A stretch of 64,000 nucleotides of DNA from Calidifontibacillus oryziterrae (GCF_000331575.1 NZ_ANOK01000004.1:62001-126000), one strand, 5' to 3'. Numbered from the stretch's first letter, positions 30,101-39,091 are shown. The notes: generated by a model not told the origin, from the sequence alone. Made by a program: numbers and translations.

Positions 30101-31406
30101 AGCGGCGATGAGGGAACGTGCCAAAAAGCAAATAAAACGAGCTACAGTAAAAACAGAGTACAAGCCGGTTTATTTTACGGAGAATATGAAGCAGGATTAT
30201 ACAATATTAATTCCACAAATGTCACCAATTCATTTTGCCTTGTATGAAGCGGCTTTGAATAGTGAAGGCTATCGGGCAGAACTTTTACCAGAAGTAAACA
30301 AGGAAGCTGTTGATGATGGATTGCGGTTTGTAAATAATGATGCCTGCTATCCGGCGATTTTAACGACGGGACAACTAGTTCGTGCACTGAGAAGTGGAAA
30401 ATATGATCTGAATCGAACAGCAGTCATTATGTCGCAAACAGGTGGAGCATGCCGGGCCACAAACTATATAGCTCTATTACGCAAGGCGCTACACGATGCC
30501 GGTATGGACCAAGTTCCCGTTATCTCTCTTAATGCTCTAGGAATCGAAAAGCATCCGGGCTTTGATTTGAACTATAAGCTTATTAGAAAATTAATTGCAG
30601 CAACTTGCTATGGAGATGCGCTAATGCGTGTAACAAACAGAATTCGACCATATGAGGAAATACAAGGTAGTACAAATGAGTTATATAATAAATGGTTGAA
30701 GGCATGCAGTCAATCATTAGCAAATTTCCAAGGACGTGAATACAAGCAAATCCTTACGAATATTGTGAACGATTTTGATAAGCTGCCAGTTCACTATGTC
30801 AAAAAGCCAAGGATTGGGATTGTTGGCGAGATTTTAGTTAAGTTTCACCCAAATGCCAATAATCGAATTGTAGAAATGATTGAACAAGAAGGTGCAGAGG
30901 CCGTCCTGCCTGATATCATGGACTTCTTTCTATATTGTGCTTATGATCGGATCTATAAAGGAATCCAATTAGGAAAATCGAAAAAAAATGCGGCAGTCGG
31001 ACATGGCGTTATTTACCTGCTTGAGCAATTCCGAAAGCCCTTGAAGGAAGCTTTAACTAGGAGTAAGAGATTTTCAGCACCAGCACCTATTTACAAATTA
31101 GCAGAAAAAGCTAGCAAGCTATTGTCGGTCGGGAATCAAGCCGGAGAAGGTTGGTTTTTAACAGCAGAAATGATGGAGCTTATTGAGCATGATGTAGAGA
31201 ACATTGCTTGTATACAGCCGTTTGCCTGCTTGCCTAATCATGTAACGGGTCGTGGTATGCTGAAAGGGTTGAAAGCAATGTATCCAACGGCAAATGTGAC
31301 GGCAATTGATTATGATGCAAGCGAATCAGAAGTGAATCAAATTAATCGACTCAAGCTTATGTTAGCAACAGCATTTAAGAATGTAGAAAAAACAGAGATC
31401 TATTAG
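27180..31406 (+). CDS. Fused 2-hydroxyacyl-CoA dehydratase activase/reductase-related protein
   Basis: 1408 residues. Two BcrA/BadF-type ASKHA ATPase domains (about 3-260 and 318-570) each carry a DxGSTTxK phosphate loop. The first has a cluster-ligand candidate in NAACAGGTGAF and SRCGVFAKTD; the second has NEACSAGCGSF and SRCTVF. A Cys-rich segment (CKLCGNSC, about 610) leads to a DUF2229/HgdB-like region to the end. Activases of this family use ATP to inject an electron into 2-hydroxyacyl-CoA or benzoyl-CoA-type enzymes through a 4Fe-4S cluster. The substrate of these large fused forms in Bacilli is unknown. Start at ATG 27180 behind GAGGAGG. A TetR gene follows. Confidence 0.88.
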   Translation: MALHLGLDVGSTTAKLIAIDQDGSIVYQKYTRHFSDVKNTSLQMLSELHNLYKDVSVTITIAGSAGLSLAKHLQIPFIQEVIACTEAVERKIPETDVVIELGGEDAKIIYFTNGLEQRMNAACAGGTGAFIDQIAALLQTDAAGLNELAKDYTTIYPIASRCGVFAKTDVQPLLNEGARKADIAASVFQSVVTQTIAGLACGRPIRGRVAFLGGPLTYLSELRGRFIETLNLCDKEVIFPENSLYFVALGAAHNGKNNEKTNLVELVKRFENFSLASVNVKTKTLPRLFENRDELQAFRSRHHMASVKKGKLKTYKGVTYLGIDAGSTTTKLVLIGENDELLFTYYEGNQGNPLQTVLTGLKEVYSKLPDGTFIANSAVTGYGEGLVKSAFKVDIGEIETVAHFKAAARFLPEVDFILDIGGQDMKCIKIRKGTIDRLMLNEACSAGCGSFLESFAKSLDIPIEQFAKEALLADQPVDLGSRCTVFMNSKVKQVQKEGVTLANLSAGLSYSVIKNALQKVMKLRNIEELGEHIIVQGGTFYNEAVLRAFELLIGRNVVRPDIAGMMGAYGCALIAKEQYEAGKSNILTLAELADFSCDVSHTRCKLCGNSCSLTINRFKDKRFFITGNRCERGAGLRKEKNSLPNLYHYKYERIFGYKSLTKNEATRGTVGIPRVLNMYENYPFWHTFFTQLNYEVILSPQSSKKLFEKGMESIPSESVCYPAKLAHGHIASLVEKGVNLIFYPDVVFEKKEAEEATNHFNCPVVISYPEVIRVNMDILKEKNIRYVQPFITFDNEKALKKILATEFSHIPKKEISRAVDLGLAEMDRVKSDIRQKGEETLKFLQESGEKGIVLAGRPYHIDPEIHHGMPDLITSQGMAVLTEDSIAHLADVEMDMRVVNQWTYHARLYRAARVVAAREEIELVQLTSFGCGLDAVTSDMVQEILESKEKMYTLIKIDEINNLGAARIRIRSLQAAMRERAKKQIKRATVKTEYKPVYFTENMKQDYTILIPQMSPIHFALYEAALNSEGYRAELLPEVNKEAVDDGLRFVNNDACYPAILTTGQLVRALRSGKYDLNRTAVIMSQTGGACRATNYIALLRKALHDAGMDQVPVISLNALGIEKHPGFDLNYKLIRKLIAATCYGDALMRVTNRIRPYEEIQGSTNELYNKWLKACSQSLANFQGREYKQILTNIVNDFDKLPVHYVKKPRIGIVGEILVKFHPNANNRIVEMIEQEGAEAVLPDIMDFFLYCAYDRIYKGIQLGKSKKNAAVGHGVIYLLEQFRKPLKEALTRSKRFSAPAPIYKLAEKASKLLSVGNQAGEGWFLTAEMMELIEHDVENIACIQPFACLPNHVTGRGMLKGLKAMYPTANVTAIDYDASESEVNQINRLKLMLATAFKNVEKTEIY

Positions 31407-31512
31407 TTTTATTACACTAGTGAGAACGCTCGGGAATTTAGTCGTGTGAAGTTTATTTCTTAGTACAAGGTTAATGAAATTGCTACTACCCTTTAAAGGG
31501 AGGCGTTATTCC

Positions 31513-32109
31513 ATGAAAGAACAAGTAGGAGACGAGTTATCTACAAAGGATCATATTCTAAATGTTGTGTTGGAGCTTATCAATAACGAGGGGTTTGAAG
31601 CAGTTACAATTCGAAAAATCGCTGCACTTGCAAATGTTAATGTTGCCCTTGTTAATTATCATTTTGGTTCTAAAGAAAAGCTATTAAATGAAACAGTTAA
31701 AGTCATGATTCATTCTTTTAAAGGCTGCTTTACCGTGTTTGATAGGAAAGATATTTCTGCTCTGGAACGGCTGACGATTTTTTTAACTAATTATGCAAGT
31801 GCTTTGGGGAAGTTTCCTGGATTGCTACGGCAATTAGTGGCAATTGGTACAATTTCCTGTGACGTGCAAAATGAGTTTATTTCCTTTATGAAAACAATGG
31901 GCTATAACAAAATCATCAACACTCTCAAGGAAATAACTGGGGAAGTGGATCATGATAAGGTTACGGTTTGTGCAGTACAAATAATCGGGGCGTTAGTTTT
32001 CCCAATATTAATGAGTCCAATTGTCGGAAAAATTTCAGAGATCGATTTACCTGATACGAAATCACAAGTAGAACTATTGGTGAATCATTATTTATTTAAG
32101 TATATTTAA
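31513..32109 (+). CDS. TetR-family transcriptional regulator
   Basis: 198 residues. An upstream ATG (31474) is in frame, but GGGAGG is positioned for ATG 31513. The N-terminal helix-turn-helix (about 10-55) has the TetR signature VTIRKIAALANVNVALVNYHFGSKEKLL. The C-terminal helical domain binds an unknown ligand. It may control the upstream activase gene through the AAACnnnGTTT palindromes at 27101-27125. That link is inferred from position only. Confidence 0.88.
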   Translation: MKEQVGDELSTKDHILNVVLELINNEGFEAVTIRKIAALANVNVALVNYHFGSKEKLLNETVKVMIHSFKGCFTVFDRKDISALERLTIFLTNYASALGKFPGLLRQLVAIGTISCDVQNEFISFMKTMGYNKIINTLKEITGEVDHDKVTVCAVQIIGALVFPILMSPIVGKISEIDLPDTKSQVELLVNHYLFKYI

Positions 32110-32128
32110 ATACTGGAATATTAAAAAT

Positions 32129-32157
32129 GGGTGTCCTTCTAGAGGATGCCCTTTTTT
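32129..32157 (+). terminator. Terminator after the TetR gene
   Basis: GGGTGTCCT pairs with AGGATGCCC (two G-U pairs) and is followed by six T. Confidence 0.8.
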
Positions 32158-32194
32158 AAAAGATAAGAAAGTATATAATTTTGCGCTTTGGAAT

Positions 32195-32340
32195 CCAGCT
32201 CCAGCGCCCAGCGACTAGTAAACTTCGCTCATCTCTTTTGCGATAAGTCAACATCGACACGTCCCTCGACGTGTTTCCTTTATCTCAGTCGATGCGCTCT
32301 TATTTTTACGTCGCTAATCAGGGCGCTTGCGCCTTTTTTA
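32195..32340. repeat. Dispersed intergenic repeat A, copy 2
   Basis: Closely matches 21787-21930 (shared GCGACTAGTAAACTTCGCTC and TCGTCCCTCGACGTGTTT-like segments). Ends in GTCGCTAATCAGGGCGCT, which can pair with the beginning. The stretch 32158-32441 otherwise holds only the promoter region of the next gene. Confidence 0.7.
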
Positions 32341-32441
32341 TTGCTACAAAATTTATCAAAAATAAAGGCTTAGCGTTAGTATTTCTAAAGTGACAACTAT
32401 CGGTTTCTTGTGATAAAATTTTTATCGTTAAGAGGTGGAAT

Positions 32442-33356
32442 ATGGGAAAAGAAATGGCAAAAATTAATTCGGAAGTTCAAAGCTTATCTAATCAAGTTAA
32501 ACATCATAAATTAACAAAAGTAAAACTAGTTAAAAGAATTATATTCTTATTTATCGGGGCTGTCCTAATGGCAGTAGGTCTTGAAACTTTTCTTGTACCA
32601 AACAAAATTATGGACGGTGGAATTGTTGGGATTTCAATTATCGTTTCCCATCTGACAGGTATAAAATTAGGGATATTCTTATTCTTCTTAAATGCTCCAT
32701 TTTTCTTTGTTGGTTATAAGCATATAGGAAAAACCTTTGCTCTTTCAACTTTATTCGGGATTACCATTATGTCTTTAGCAACGATTTTCCTTCATCCCGT
32801 TCCTGCATTTACAGATGATATTTTGCTCGCTACTGTGTTTGGTGGAATTGCTTTAGGCGCCGGGGTAGGATTAGTTATCCGATTCGGCGGTTCGTTGGAT
32901 GGGACTGAGATCCTAGCGATTCTGATAAATAAACGGCTTCCGTTTTCTGTTGGTGAGATTATTATGTTTTTTAATATTTTTATTTTCGCCAGCGGTGGCT
33001 TTGTATTTGGTTGGGACCGGGCGATGTATTCAAGCTTGGCTTATTTTATCGCCTTTAAAGTGATTGATATTGTAATTGAAGGCTTGGATCAATCAAAATC
33101 TGCTTGGATAATAAGTGAAAAATATACTGAAATCGGTGACACAATTATGGCTCGATTAGGTCGTGGAGTCACATATTTAAATGGAGAAGGTGCATATTCT
33201 GGTGACGACAAGAAGGTCGTTTTTTGTGTCATATCCCGTCTTGAAGAAGCAAAGCTTAAAGAAATTGTAGAGGGTATAGATTCAAGTTCGTTTTTAGCAG
33301 TGGCAGATATTGCTGAGGTCCGTGGTGGTCGATTTAAGAAAAAAGCAATTCACTAA
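32442..33356 (+). CDS. YitT-family membrane protein (first paralogue)
   Basis: 304 residues: a hydrophilic N-terminus (1-30), five to six transmembrane helices (about 32-215) with the LxPNKIMDGGIVGISI and FGGSLDGTEILA motifs of the YitT family, and a C-terminal DUF2179 domain (about 225-300). The biochemical role of the family is not established. It is the first of two paralogues that bracket an ion-transport-like block. ATG 32442 follows GAGGTGG. Confidence 0.85.
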   Translation: MGKEMAKINSEVQSLSNQVKHHKLTKVKLVKRIIFLFIGAVLMAVGLETFLVPNKIMDGGIVGISIIVSHLTGIKLGIFLFFLNAPFFFVGYKHIGKTFALSTLFGITIMSLATIFLHPVPAFTDDILLATVFGGIALGAGVGLVIRFGGSLDGTEILAILINKRLPFSVGEIIMFFNIFIFASGGFVFGWDRAMYSSLAYFIAFKVIDIVIEGLDQSKSAWIISEKYTEIGDTIMARLGRGVTYLNGEGAYSGDDKKVVFCVISRLEEAKLKEIVEGIDSSSFLAVADIAEVRGGRFKKKAIH

Positions 33357-33455
33357 TATGAAGATTACAGAATTTAGTTATTGTTTATAATAATATGGGT
33401 TATAAAACTAAACTATAGAAAGCTATTAACAATCGTTCAGATGGAGGCCTAGTAA

Positions 33456-33686
33456 ATGTATGTAACGATTAAAGAAGCTGCCCAATATTTAAATATGAAG
33501 GAATCAACAATTCAAGCCTTAATCCAACAAAAGCGGATTAGGGCTATTTTTGATGGACAGCAATACTTAATAAATAAGGAACAATTTAATACACATATGG
33601 AACAAATGGAACAATATAAAAAACTGGTTGAAGAAATTCTTAATGAACCGATTCCAGAAGATCTTGATATAAAGGATGAGGATTAA
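33456..33686 (+). CDS. Excisionase-type helix-turn-helix protein
   Basis: 76 residues. The sequence YVTIKEAAQYLNMKESTIQALIQQKRI is the HTH_17/excisionase (MerR-like winged) fold. It is followed by a short acidic helix. No integrase or prophage gene lies nearby, so it is more probably a small chromosomal regulator of a neighbouring gene than a phage excisionase. ATG 33456 follows GGAGGCC. Confidence 0.78.
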   Translation: MYVTIKEAAQYLNMKESTIQALIQQKRIRAIFDGQQYLINKEQFNTHMEQMEQYKKLVEEILNEPIPEDLDIKDED

Positions 33687-33816
33687 ATTGGATAAAGATT
33701 GGTTTGTATTAAAATAGCCGAGTAAATTTAATTTTCTGTTAAAATAAAGATAAATCATTAAAGTTTAAGGAGCATGATTGTACATAACCAAGTCAATGGA
33801 ATAGGGAGGGGATGAA

Positions 33817-34509
33817 ATGCAAAATCTTATTGATACAATAAAAGAAGTATTCTTCGCCATTTTTCCAATCACTTTAGTAGTCATACTATTACAATTTACG
33901 ATTATTGGAATGCCGATGGAGGTATTTCTTCAATTTATAATTGGAGTAGTTATGGTTTCGCTCGGCTTGATTTTATTTTTGTTAGGAGTAAATGTAGGAT
34001 TGTTGCCAGTTGGGGAATTGATTGGGTCTACTTTGCCGAAATACGGAAAGGTATGGGTAGTTGTATTTTTCGGTTTTTTACTTGGTTTTGTTGTTACGGT
34101 TGCAGAGCCAGATGTTCGAGTACTTGCTCTCCAAGTTGATTTAGTTTCAGGGGGAGCTGTTTCAAGGAATATTCTAATTTATACGGTTGCTTTAGGTGTT
34201 GCTATTTTTGTAGGATTAGCCATGCTTCGTATCGTTCTAAATGTCCCACTTAAATACATATTGACAGCAGGATATTTGATCGTCTTTTTACTTGCAGCAT
34301 TTACACCACCGCAATTTGTACCAATTTCATTTGATTCAGGTGGCGTAACAACGGGGCCATTGACAGTCCCTTTTATCATTGCACTTGGTGTAGGTGTAGC
34401 TTCGGTAATTAGAGGGAAAACGTCTTCAGCTGATGGCTTTGGATTAGTTGCTTTAGCTTCTCTTGGACCGATATTAGCTGTGTTAATGTTGGGAGTGATT
34501 TATGGGTGA
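33817..34509 (+). CDS. DUF1538 membrane protein, subunit 1
   Basis: 230 residues with about six to seven transmembrane helices and the DUF1538 signatures AEPDVRVLA and FDSGGVTTGPLTVPF. It overlaps the next DUF1538 gene by four bases. DUF1538 pairs have been reported as a two-subunit cation/proton antiporter (UmpAB) in Halomonas. That role is possible here but not shown. GGGAGGGG precedes ATG 33817. Confidence 0.85.
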   Translation: MQNLIDTIKEVFFAIFPITLVVILLQFTIIGMPMEVFLQFIIGVVMVSLGLILFLLGVNVGLLPVGELIGSTLPKYGKVWVVVFFGFLLGFVVTVAEPDVRVLALQVDLVSGGAVSRNILIYTVALGVAIFVGLAMLRIVLNVPLKYILTAGYLIVFLLAAFTPPQFVPISFDSGGVTTGPLTVPFIIALGVGVASVIRGKTSSADGFGLVALASLGPILAVLMLGVIYG

Positions 34510-35255
34510 GTATCACAATATTTGAGGGATTTGGTCATGTAATAACTGAAGTTGCTTTGGCACTGCTCCCGTTATTGATTTTATTTTTATTTTTCCAGTT
34601 TTTTATACTAAAGCTTCCAATTAGGAAACTAATGGACATCTTAAAAGGAATGCTTCTTACCTTTTTTGGATTAGCCTTTTTTCTCCAAGGCGTACATATT
34701 GGGTTTTTACCAGCAGGAGAGCAAATGGGGATGATCCTAGGTCAATTTTCAAATAAATGGTTTTTAGTGCCGATTGGCTTTATTTTTGGATTCGTTGCCG
34801 TTTTTGCTGAACCAGCTGTCCGTGTATTAAACCATGAAGTAGAAAAAATGTCTGGTGGTTATATTCCGCAAAAGGTATTGCTTTATACATTATCAATTGG
34901 AGTTGCAGCTTCCATTGCATTATCAATGGTTAGGGTTATTTTAGGAATATCTATTTGGTATTTTATTATTCCATGCTATTTATTAGCAATTATTTTAATG
35001 TACTATTCCTCTGCAACGTTTACAGCTGTTGCATTTGATTCAGGTGGAGTTACGACGGGGCCGATGACTGCTACGTTTTTAGTTGCAATGTTTGTAGGGA
35101 TTGCAACTGTATTAGAAGGTCGTGATCCTTTACTTGATGGATTTGGAATGATTGCCTTAGTTGCAATTGCTCCGGTTTTATCAGTGTTACTATTAGGATT
35201 GCTTTATGGCCGAAAGGAGAAAGAAAATGAACGAGCTTTTGAACAAGGATCATAA
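34506..35255 (+). CDS. DUF1538 membrane protein, subunit 2
   Basis: 249 residues. It has the same topology as its neighbour and the matching motifs AEPAVRVLN and FDSGGVTTGPMTATF. Its start overlaps the stop of subunit 1 and its end overlaps the tandem-PII gene by 29 bases, so all three are translationally linked. The GGVTTGPxT motif probably lines the transport path. Cation/proton exchange is inferred from the family. Confidence 0.85.
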   Translation: MSITIFEGFGHVITEVALALLPLLILFLFFQFFILKLPIRKLMDILKGMLLTFFGLAFFLQGVHIGFLPAGEQMGMILGQFSNKWFLVPIGFIFGFVAVFAEPAVRVLNHEVEKMSGGYIPQKVLLYTLSIGVAASIALSMVRVILGISIWYFIIPCYLLAIILMYYSSATFTAVAFDSGGVTTGPMTATFLVAMFVGIATVLEGRDPLLDGFGMIALVAIAPVLSVLLLGLLYGRKEKENERAFEQGS

Positions 35256-35949
35256 ATTATTGATCACAATTGTGAAAAAAGGTTTAGCATCTAAAGTTGT
35301 TCAAGCATCAAAAGACGCAGGTGCAAGAGGTGGAACTATTCTATTTGGACGCGGACATGGCGTTCATGAAAAGCGAACATTTTTAGGTTTTACTGTTGAT
35401 AAAGAAAAAGAAGTAATCTTAACAGTTATTCCAATAGACAAGATGGATAGTATTCTTTCAGCAGTCGAAAAAGCAGGGAATTTATTCAAGCCATCTCATG
35501 GAATTGGCTTTGTTATTGATGTGAAACAAGTTTCAGGAATTGCAGGTATGCTGAATTTATGCGATCCAAATAATGTTGGAGGTTTTAAAATGGAAGAAAC
35601 AATTCATTACGATTTAATAGTGACAATTATTAATAAAGGCCATTCTGAAAAAGTTGTTGATGCATCAAAAAAAGCTGGTGCAGAAGGTGGTACGATCATT
35701 AATGGCCGCGGGACAGGCATAAGAGAGCAAGCGAAGCTTTTTTCTATCCCAATAGAGCCTGAAAAAGAAATTGTATTAACATTAATTGATAGAAATAAAA
35801 CAGATGCGGTGCTACAGGCGATCATGAAAGAAGGGGAACTTGAAAAACCTGGTAAAGGGATTGCGTTTGTTCTTGATGTTGAGCGAACGGTAGGCATTAA
35901 CCATATTTTAAATAGAATGGTAAATGAAAAATTTATGGAAAATAATTAA
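35227..35949 (+). CDS. Tandem PII-like signalling protein
   Basis: 240 residues with two PII (GlnB-like) folds: about 10-110 and 128-232. Each has the KxLxxxVVxASKxAGAxGGTI strand-helix and the ExExxLTxI segment, followed by GxGxAFVxDVxxxxG. The start at ATG 35227 has AAAGGAG. An upstream in-frame ATG at 35206 lies deep in the DUF1538 gene and is less likely. PII proteins sense nucleotides and gate membrane transporters, so this one probably regulates the DUF1538 pair. The classical uridylylated Tyr loop is not evident. Confidence 0.85.
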   Translation: MNELLNKDHKLLITIVKKGLASKVVQASKDAGARGGTILFGRGHGVHEKRTFLGFTVDKEKEVILTVIPIDKMDSILSAVEKAGNLFKPSHGIGFVIDVKQVSGIAGMLNLCDPNNVGGFKMEETIHYDLIVTIINKGHSEKVVDASKKAGAEGGTIINGRGTGIREQAKLFSIPIEPEKEIVLTLIDRNKTDAVLQAIMKEGELEKPGKGIAFVLDVERTVGINHILNRMVNEKFMENN

Positions 35950-35957
35950 CCAATATT

Positions 35958-35994
35958 AAAAGGGACTGACTCCTAGTAATCAGTTCCTTTTTTG
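35958..35994 (+). terminator. Terminator after the DUF1538-PII operon
   Basis: AAAGGGACTGA pairs with TCAGTTCCTTT across a 10-base loop and is followed by T residues. Confidence 0.85.
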
Positions 35995-36127
35995 ATTCTA
36001 ATTTGTTTTTGCCCTCGTGAGTCACATCATTTTTTGTAATAATGTAAAAGATGCTTATCTTTTTAATCAATTTATGGCTTGTGCTATAATTATTAAGTGT
36101 ACTAATAAGGAGAAAGGTATAGAATAA

Positions 36128-36466
36128 ATGGCGTATTTTTCAAAAATGATCATTTCTGTAATAGGATTCATTCTTATACTTCAGCTCGTATTTCCTTATT
36201 GCTCTCTTCATCCGCAGCTACAGTCTACAAGTGCTGATCAAATTTTATCTATGAAAAGCAGCCAGGTCAATGTAATACATATAGCATCAAAGTATAAAAA
36301 GTCTTTTTCTCCACTAACATCCGCTTCGATAATATCAGTTAATGATGAAAAATTTTTATTAATCTGCGTTTCTATTTTAATTTTTATTTCTTCGTATATT
36401 TCAATTGTAAAAAAGCAAGAAAAATTACTAGCTGTAAAGTTTCAAGCTAATTTCCTTCTTAAATGA
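36128..36466 (+). CDS. Small membrane protein of unknown function
   Basis: 112 residues; ATG 36128 with GGAGAAAGG upstream. Hydrophobic segments lie at about 5-25 and 75-95. The region between them is likely outside. No family is recognised. It precedes the antiporter gene by 42 bases and may be co-transcribed. Confidence 0.6.
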   Translation: MAYFSKMIISVIGFILILQLVFPYCSLHPQLQSTSADQILSMKSSQVNVIHIASKYKKSFSPLTSASIISVNDEKFLLICVSILIFISSYISIVKKQEKLLAVKFQANFLLK

Positions 36467-36508
36467 ATTTATCCTAGAATCTATTAATAAAATTTTAAGG
36501 GGGATTCA

Positions 36509-37990
36509 ATGTTAACACATGATTTTAATACAGATTATTTTATACTAATGTTTGCAATGCTTTTATTATTAGGCGTACTAACGACTAAGTTTTCGTCACG
36601 GTTAGGCGTACCCGCACTAGTCTTATTTATAGCATTAGGAATGGTTTTAGGAAGTGATGTGCTCGGGATTATTTATCTTGATAATCCACATGTTGCTCAG
36701 CTAATTGGGGTACTTGCACTAGTTATTATTTTGTTTGAAGGAGGGCTTCAAACAAAGTGGACAACGGTGAAAAAAGTAGCCTATCCCGCCATATCACTCG
36801 CCACGTTGGGAGTTCTTCTCACAACTATTATATTTTCAATTGGTGCGAAACTGATTTTAGGTGTAACTTGGTTAGAGGCATTTTTAGTGGGTTCTATTGT
36901 AGGTTCTACTGATGCTGCAGCTGTATTTGCTGTAATGAAAGGACAAAATATTAAAGAAAGAATGTCTGCTACAGTTGAGATAGAGTCTGGATCGAATGAC
37001 CCAATGGCTGTTTTCCTAACTTTATCATTTATTCAGTTTCTAACGATAGAGAATTCGAATTTATGGATGCTAATTGGAAATTTTTTCTGGCAAATGATTA
37101 TCGGTTTGGCAATTGGGTATTTTTCCGGAAGGTTGGTCACGAAAATTATCAATAAAATTTCTTTAGATTCAAGTGGACTATATCCAGTTTTGGCACTTGG
37201 ATTTGCGGTCTTAATTTATAGTATAACCGCAGTAATACATGCAAGTGGACTACTTGCTGTATATGTTGCTGCCATTGTCATCGGGAACAGTGATTTAACA
37301 TATCGTACTTCAATTGTTCGCTTTAATGAAGGATTTGCTTCGATGATGCAAATTTTAATGTTTGTTATTCTTGGATTGCTAGTATTCCCTTCGCAGTTAA
37401 TGGATTGGGATCTTATTTGGAAGGGCTTGCTATTAGCTTTCATTTTATTAGTTGTTGCTAGACCGGTTGCCGTTTTCTTATCGATTCCGTTTTTTAAATA
37501 TTCGTTAAAAGAAAAGCTATTTGTTTCATGGGCAGGGTTAAGAGGCTCGGTCCCGATCGTATTAGCAACATTTCCGATTGTTGCTGGTGTTGAGAACAGT
37601 CAATTAATATTTAACATTGTTTTCTTCGTAGTTTTAACTTCTGCACTAGTCCAAGGATCAACCATCACGTATGTTGCTGCTAAGCTTGGATTAAGTACGA
37701 CAGCGAGACCTACATCCCCACATACACTTGAATTAGTATCGATGGGGAAAGCAAATGCGGAAATGATTGAGTTTATTGTCCGACATGACCATGAGTTAAT
37801 CGGAAAATTTTTAAAAGAAATAACCTTACCAGATAATGTGCTAATTAATGCGATTATTAGAGGAAATAACCTTGTTACGCCTCGAGGAGATACTAAAATA
37901 TGCGAGGGGGATATTTTGTATATATTAACAGATAAGCGAAGTAAAAGTGATCTTAGAGAACTTTTAAAACCAAAAATAGTTCAAGAGTGA
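36509..37990 (+). CDS. CPA1-type K+/H+ or Na+/H+ antiporter with RCK_C (NhaP2/CvrA-like)
   Basis: 493 residues. About 12 transmembrane helices (about 10-395) include the CPA signature GSNDPMAVFLT with its ND/D pair, and the conserved WAGLRGSVPIVLA. A C-terminal RCK_C/TrkA-C domain (about 410-490) ends in the GDILYILTD motif. Such proteins exchange cations for protons at the cell membrane. The RCK_C domain suggests control by a nucleotide or ion. ATG 36509 follows AAGGGGG. Its 3' end is partly duplicated downstream. Confidence 0.9.
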   Translation: MLTHDFNTDYFILMFAMLLLLGVLTTKFSSRLGVPALVLFIALGMVLGSDVLGIIYLDNPHVAQLIGVLALVIILFEGGLQTKWTTVKKVAYPAISLATLGVLLTTIIFSIGAKLILGVTWLEAFLVGSIVGSTDAAAVFAVMKGQNIKERMSATVEIESGSNDPMAVFLTLSFIQFLTIENSNLWMLIGNFFWQMIIGLAIGYFSGRLVTKIINKISLDSSGLYPVLALGFAVLIYSITAVIHASGLLAVYVAAIVIGNSDLTYRTSIVRFNEGFASMMQILMFVILGLLVFPSQLMDWDLIWKGLLLAFILLVVARPVAVFLSIPFFKYSLKEKLFVSWAGLRGSVPIVLATFPIVAGVENSQLIFNIVFFVVLTSALVQGSTITYVAAKLGLSTTARPTSPHTLELVSMGKANAEMIEFIVRHDHELIGKFLKEITLPDNVLINAIIRGNNLVTPRGDTKICEGDILYILTDKRSKSDLRELLKPKIVQE

Positions 37991-38052
37991 TACGAACTCT
38001 GAGAAGATCGTTAGCCTTATAGGAACTTTTAAACCAAAAATGCACAAGAATG
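37958..38052 (+). repeat. Diverged duplication of the antiporter gene end
   Basis: GAACTTTTAAAACCAAAAAT at 37958 recurs (one A fewer) at 38033, offset 75 bp. It is followed in both by a (C)AAGA(G/A)TGA end. Confidence 0.65.
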
Positions 38053-38224
38053 AAGCTTATTATTATTTTTGTCGTAAATTTTATGTGTGAACATTTTGAT
38101 AATGGCTACCCAAAAAAAGTTTATTCATCAGCCCAGACAACACGTGGTTATAGTTATGAGAGCGTTTGGGAAGGGTAGCCAATTTAAAAATAACTTGAGT
38201 TAATTTTACAGAGAGGTTGAGAAT

Positions 38225-39091
38225 ATGGTAATGACAAAAAAAAAGCGAATTTTTAAAGAAATTCGCCAAATCATTATGATTACAATTGGGGCGATAATTG
38301 CAGCAATTGGTCTTGAATTATTTTTAGTTCCAAATGATATTTTAGATGGTGGAGTAATTGGGCTTTCGATTATTGCAGCAAAATTGACTGGATTTAAAAT
38401 GAGTGTGTTTATTGTTGTTTTAAATATACCGTTCTTATTTATTGGTTATCGAAGATTAGGAATTAAGTTTACATTACATACTTTATATGGAGTAATTGTT
38501 TTATCTGGATTTACATCTTACTTGCATCATTTTGAAAGTGCTACTGATGATTTGTTTTTGGCAACAATTATTGGCGCAGTTATTCTTGGAACAGGTGTAG
38601 GTTTAGTTATTAGAACAGGAGGCGCTCTTGATGGTACAGAAATTATTGCCATCCTTGTTAGCAAGAAGCGTCCTATTTCAGTTGGCCAAATTGTAATGGT
38701 TATGAACTTATTCATTTTTATTTTAGCTGCTTTATTAGTATTTAGCTGGGAAACAGCGATGTACTCGATTATTACGTATTTCATCGCTTTTAAAATGATA
38801 GATATTGTAGTAGAAGGTATGGAAGAATTAAAATCTGTCACAATAATTTCTGATATTCCAGATGAAATTGCAGATACATTAACAAAGGAATTAGGCCGTG
38901 GATTAACTTATATTCACGGTGAAGGAGTTTATACTAGGGAGCCAAAAAAAATTATTTATACGATTGTTTCACGGATTGAATTATCTAATTTGAGATCTAT
39001 TGTTCAAGACTTAGATCCAGGTGCTTTAGTGGCCATAGAGAATGTTGCAGATGTTTCAGGTAGTAATTTTAGGAAGAGCGGAGCGCACTAA
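38225..39091 (+). CDS. YitT-family membrane protein (second paralogue)
   Basis: 288 residues; ATG 38225 after GAGGTTGAG. Same architecture as the protein at 32442: five to six helices with LVPNDILDGGVIGLSI and RTGGALDGTEIIA, then a C-terminal DUF2179 domain. The two paralogues flank the DUF1538-PII-antiporter block, which points to a shared physiological theme. Molecular function unknown. Confidence 0.85.
   Translation: MVMTKKKRIFKEIRQIIMITIGAIIAAIGLELFLVPNDILDGGVIGLSIIAAKLTGFKMSVFIVVLNIPFLFIGYRRLGIKFTLHTLYGVIVLSGFTSYLHHFESATDDLFLATIIGAVILGTGVGLVIRTGGALDGTEIIAILVSKKRPISVGQIVMVMNLFIFILAALLVFSWETAMYSIITYFIAFKMIDIVVEGMEELKSVTIISDIPDEIADTLTKELGRGLTYIHGEGVYTREPKKIIYTIVSRIELSNLRSIVQDLDPGALVAIENVADVSGSNFRKSGAH

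Noticed and set aside
33456-33686. Prophage or integrative element around the excisionase-like gene
   Set aside because: No integrase, att repeats or phage genes in the vicinity.
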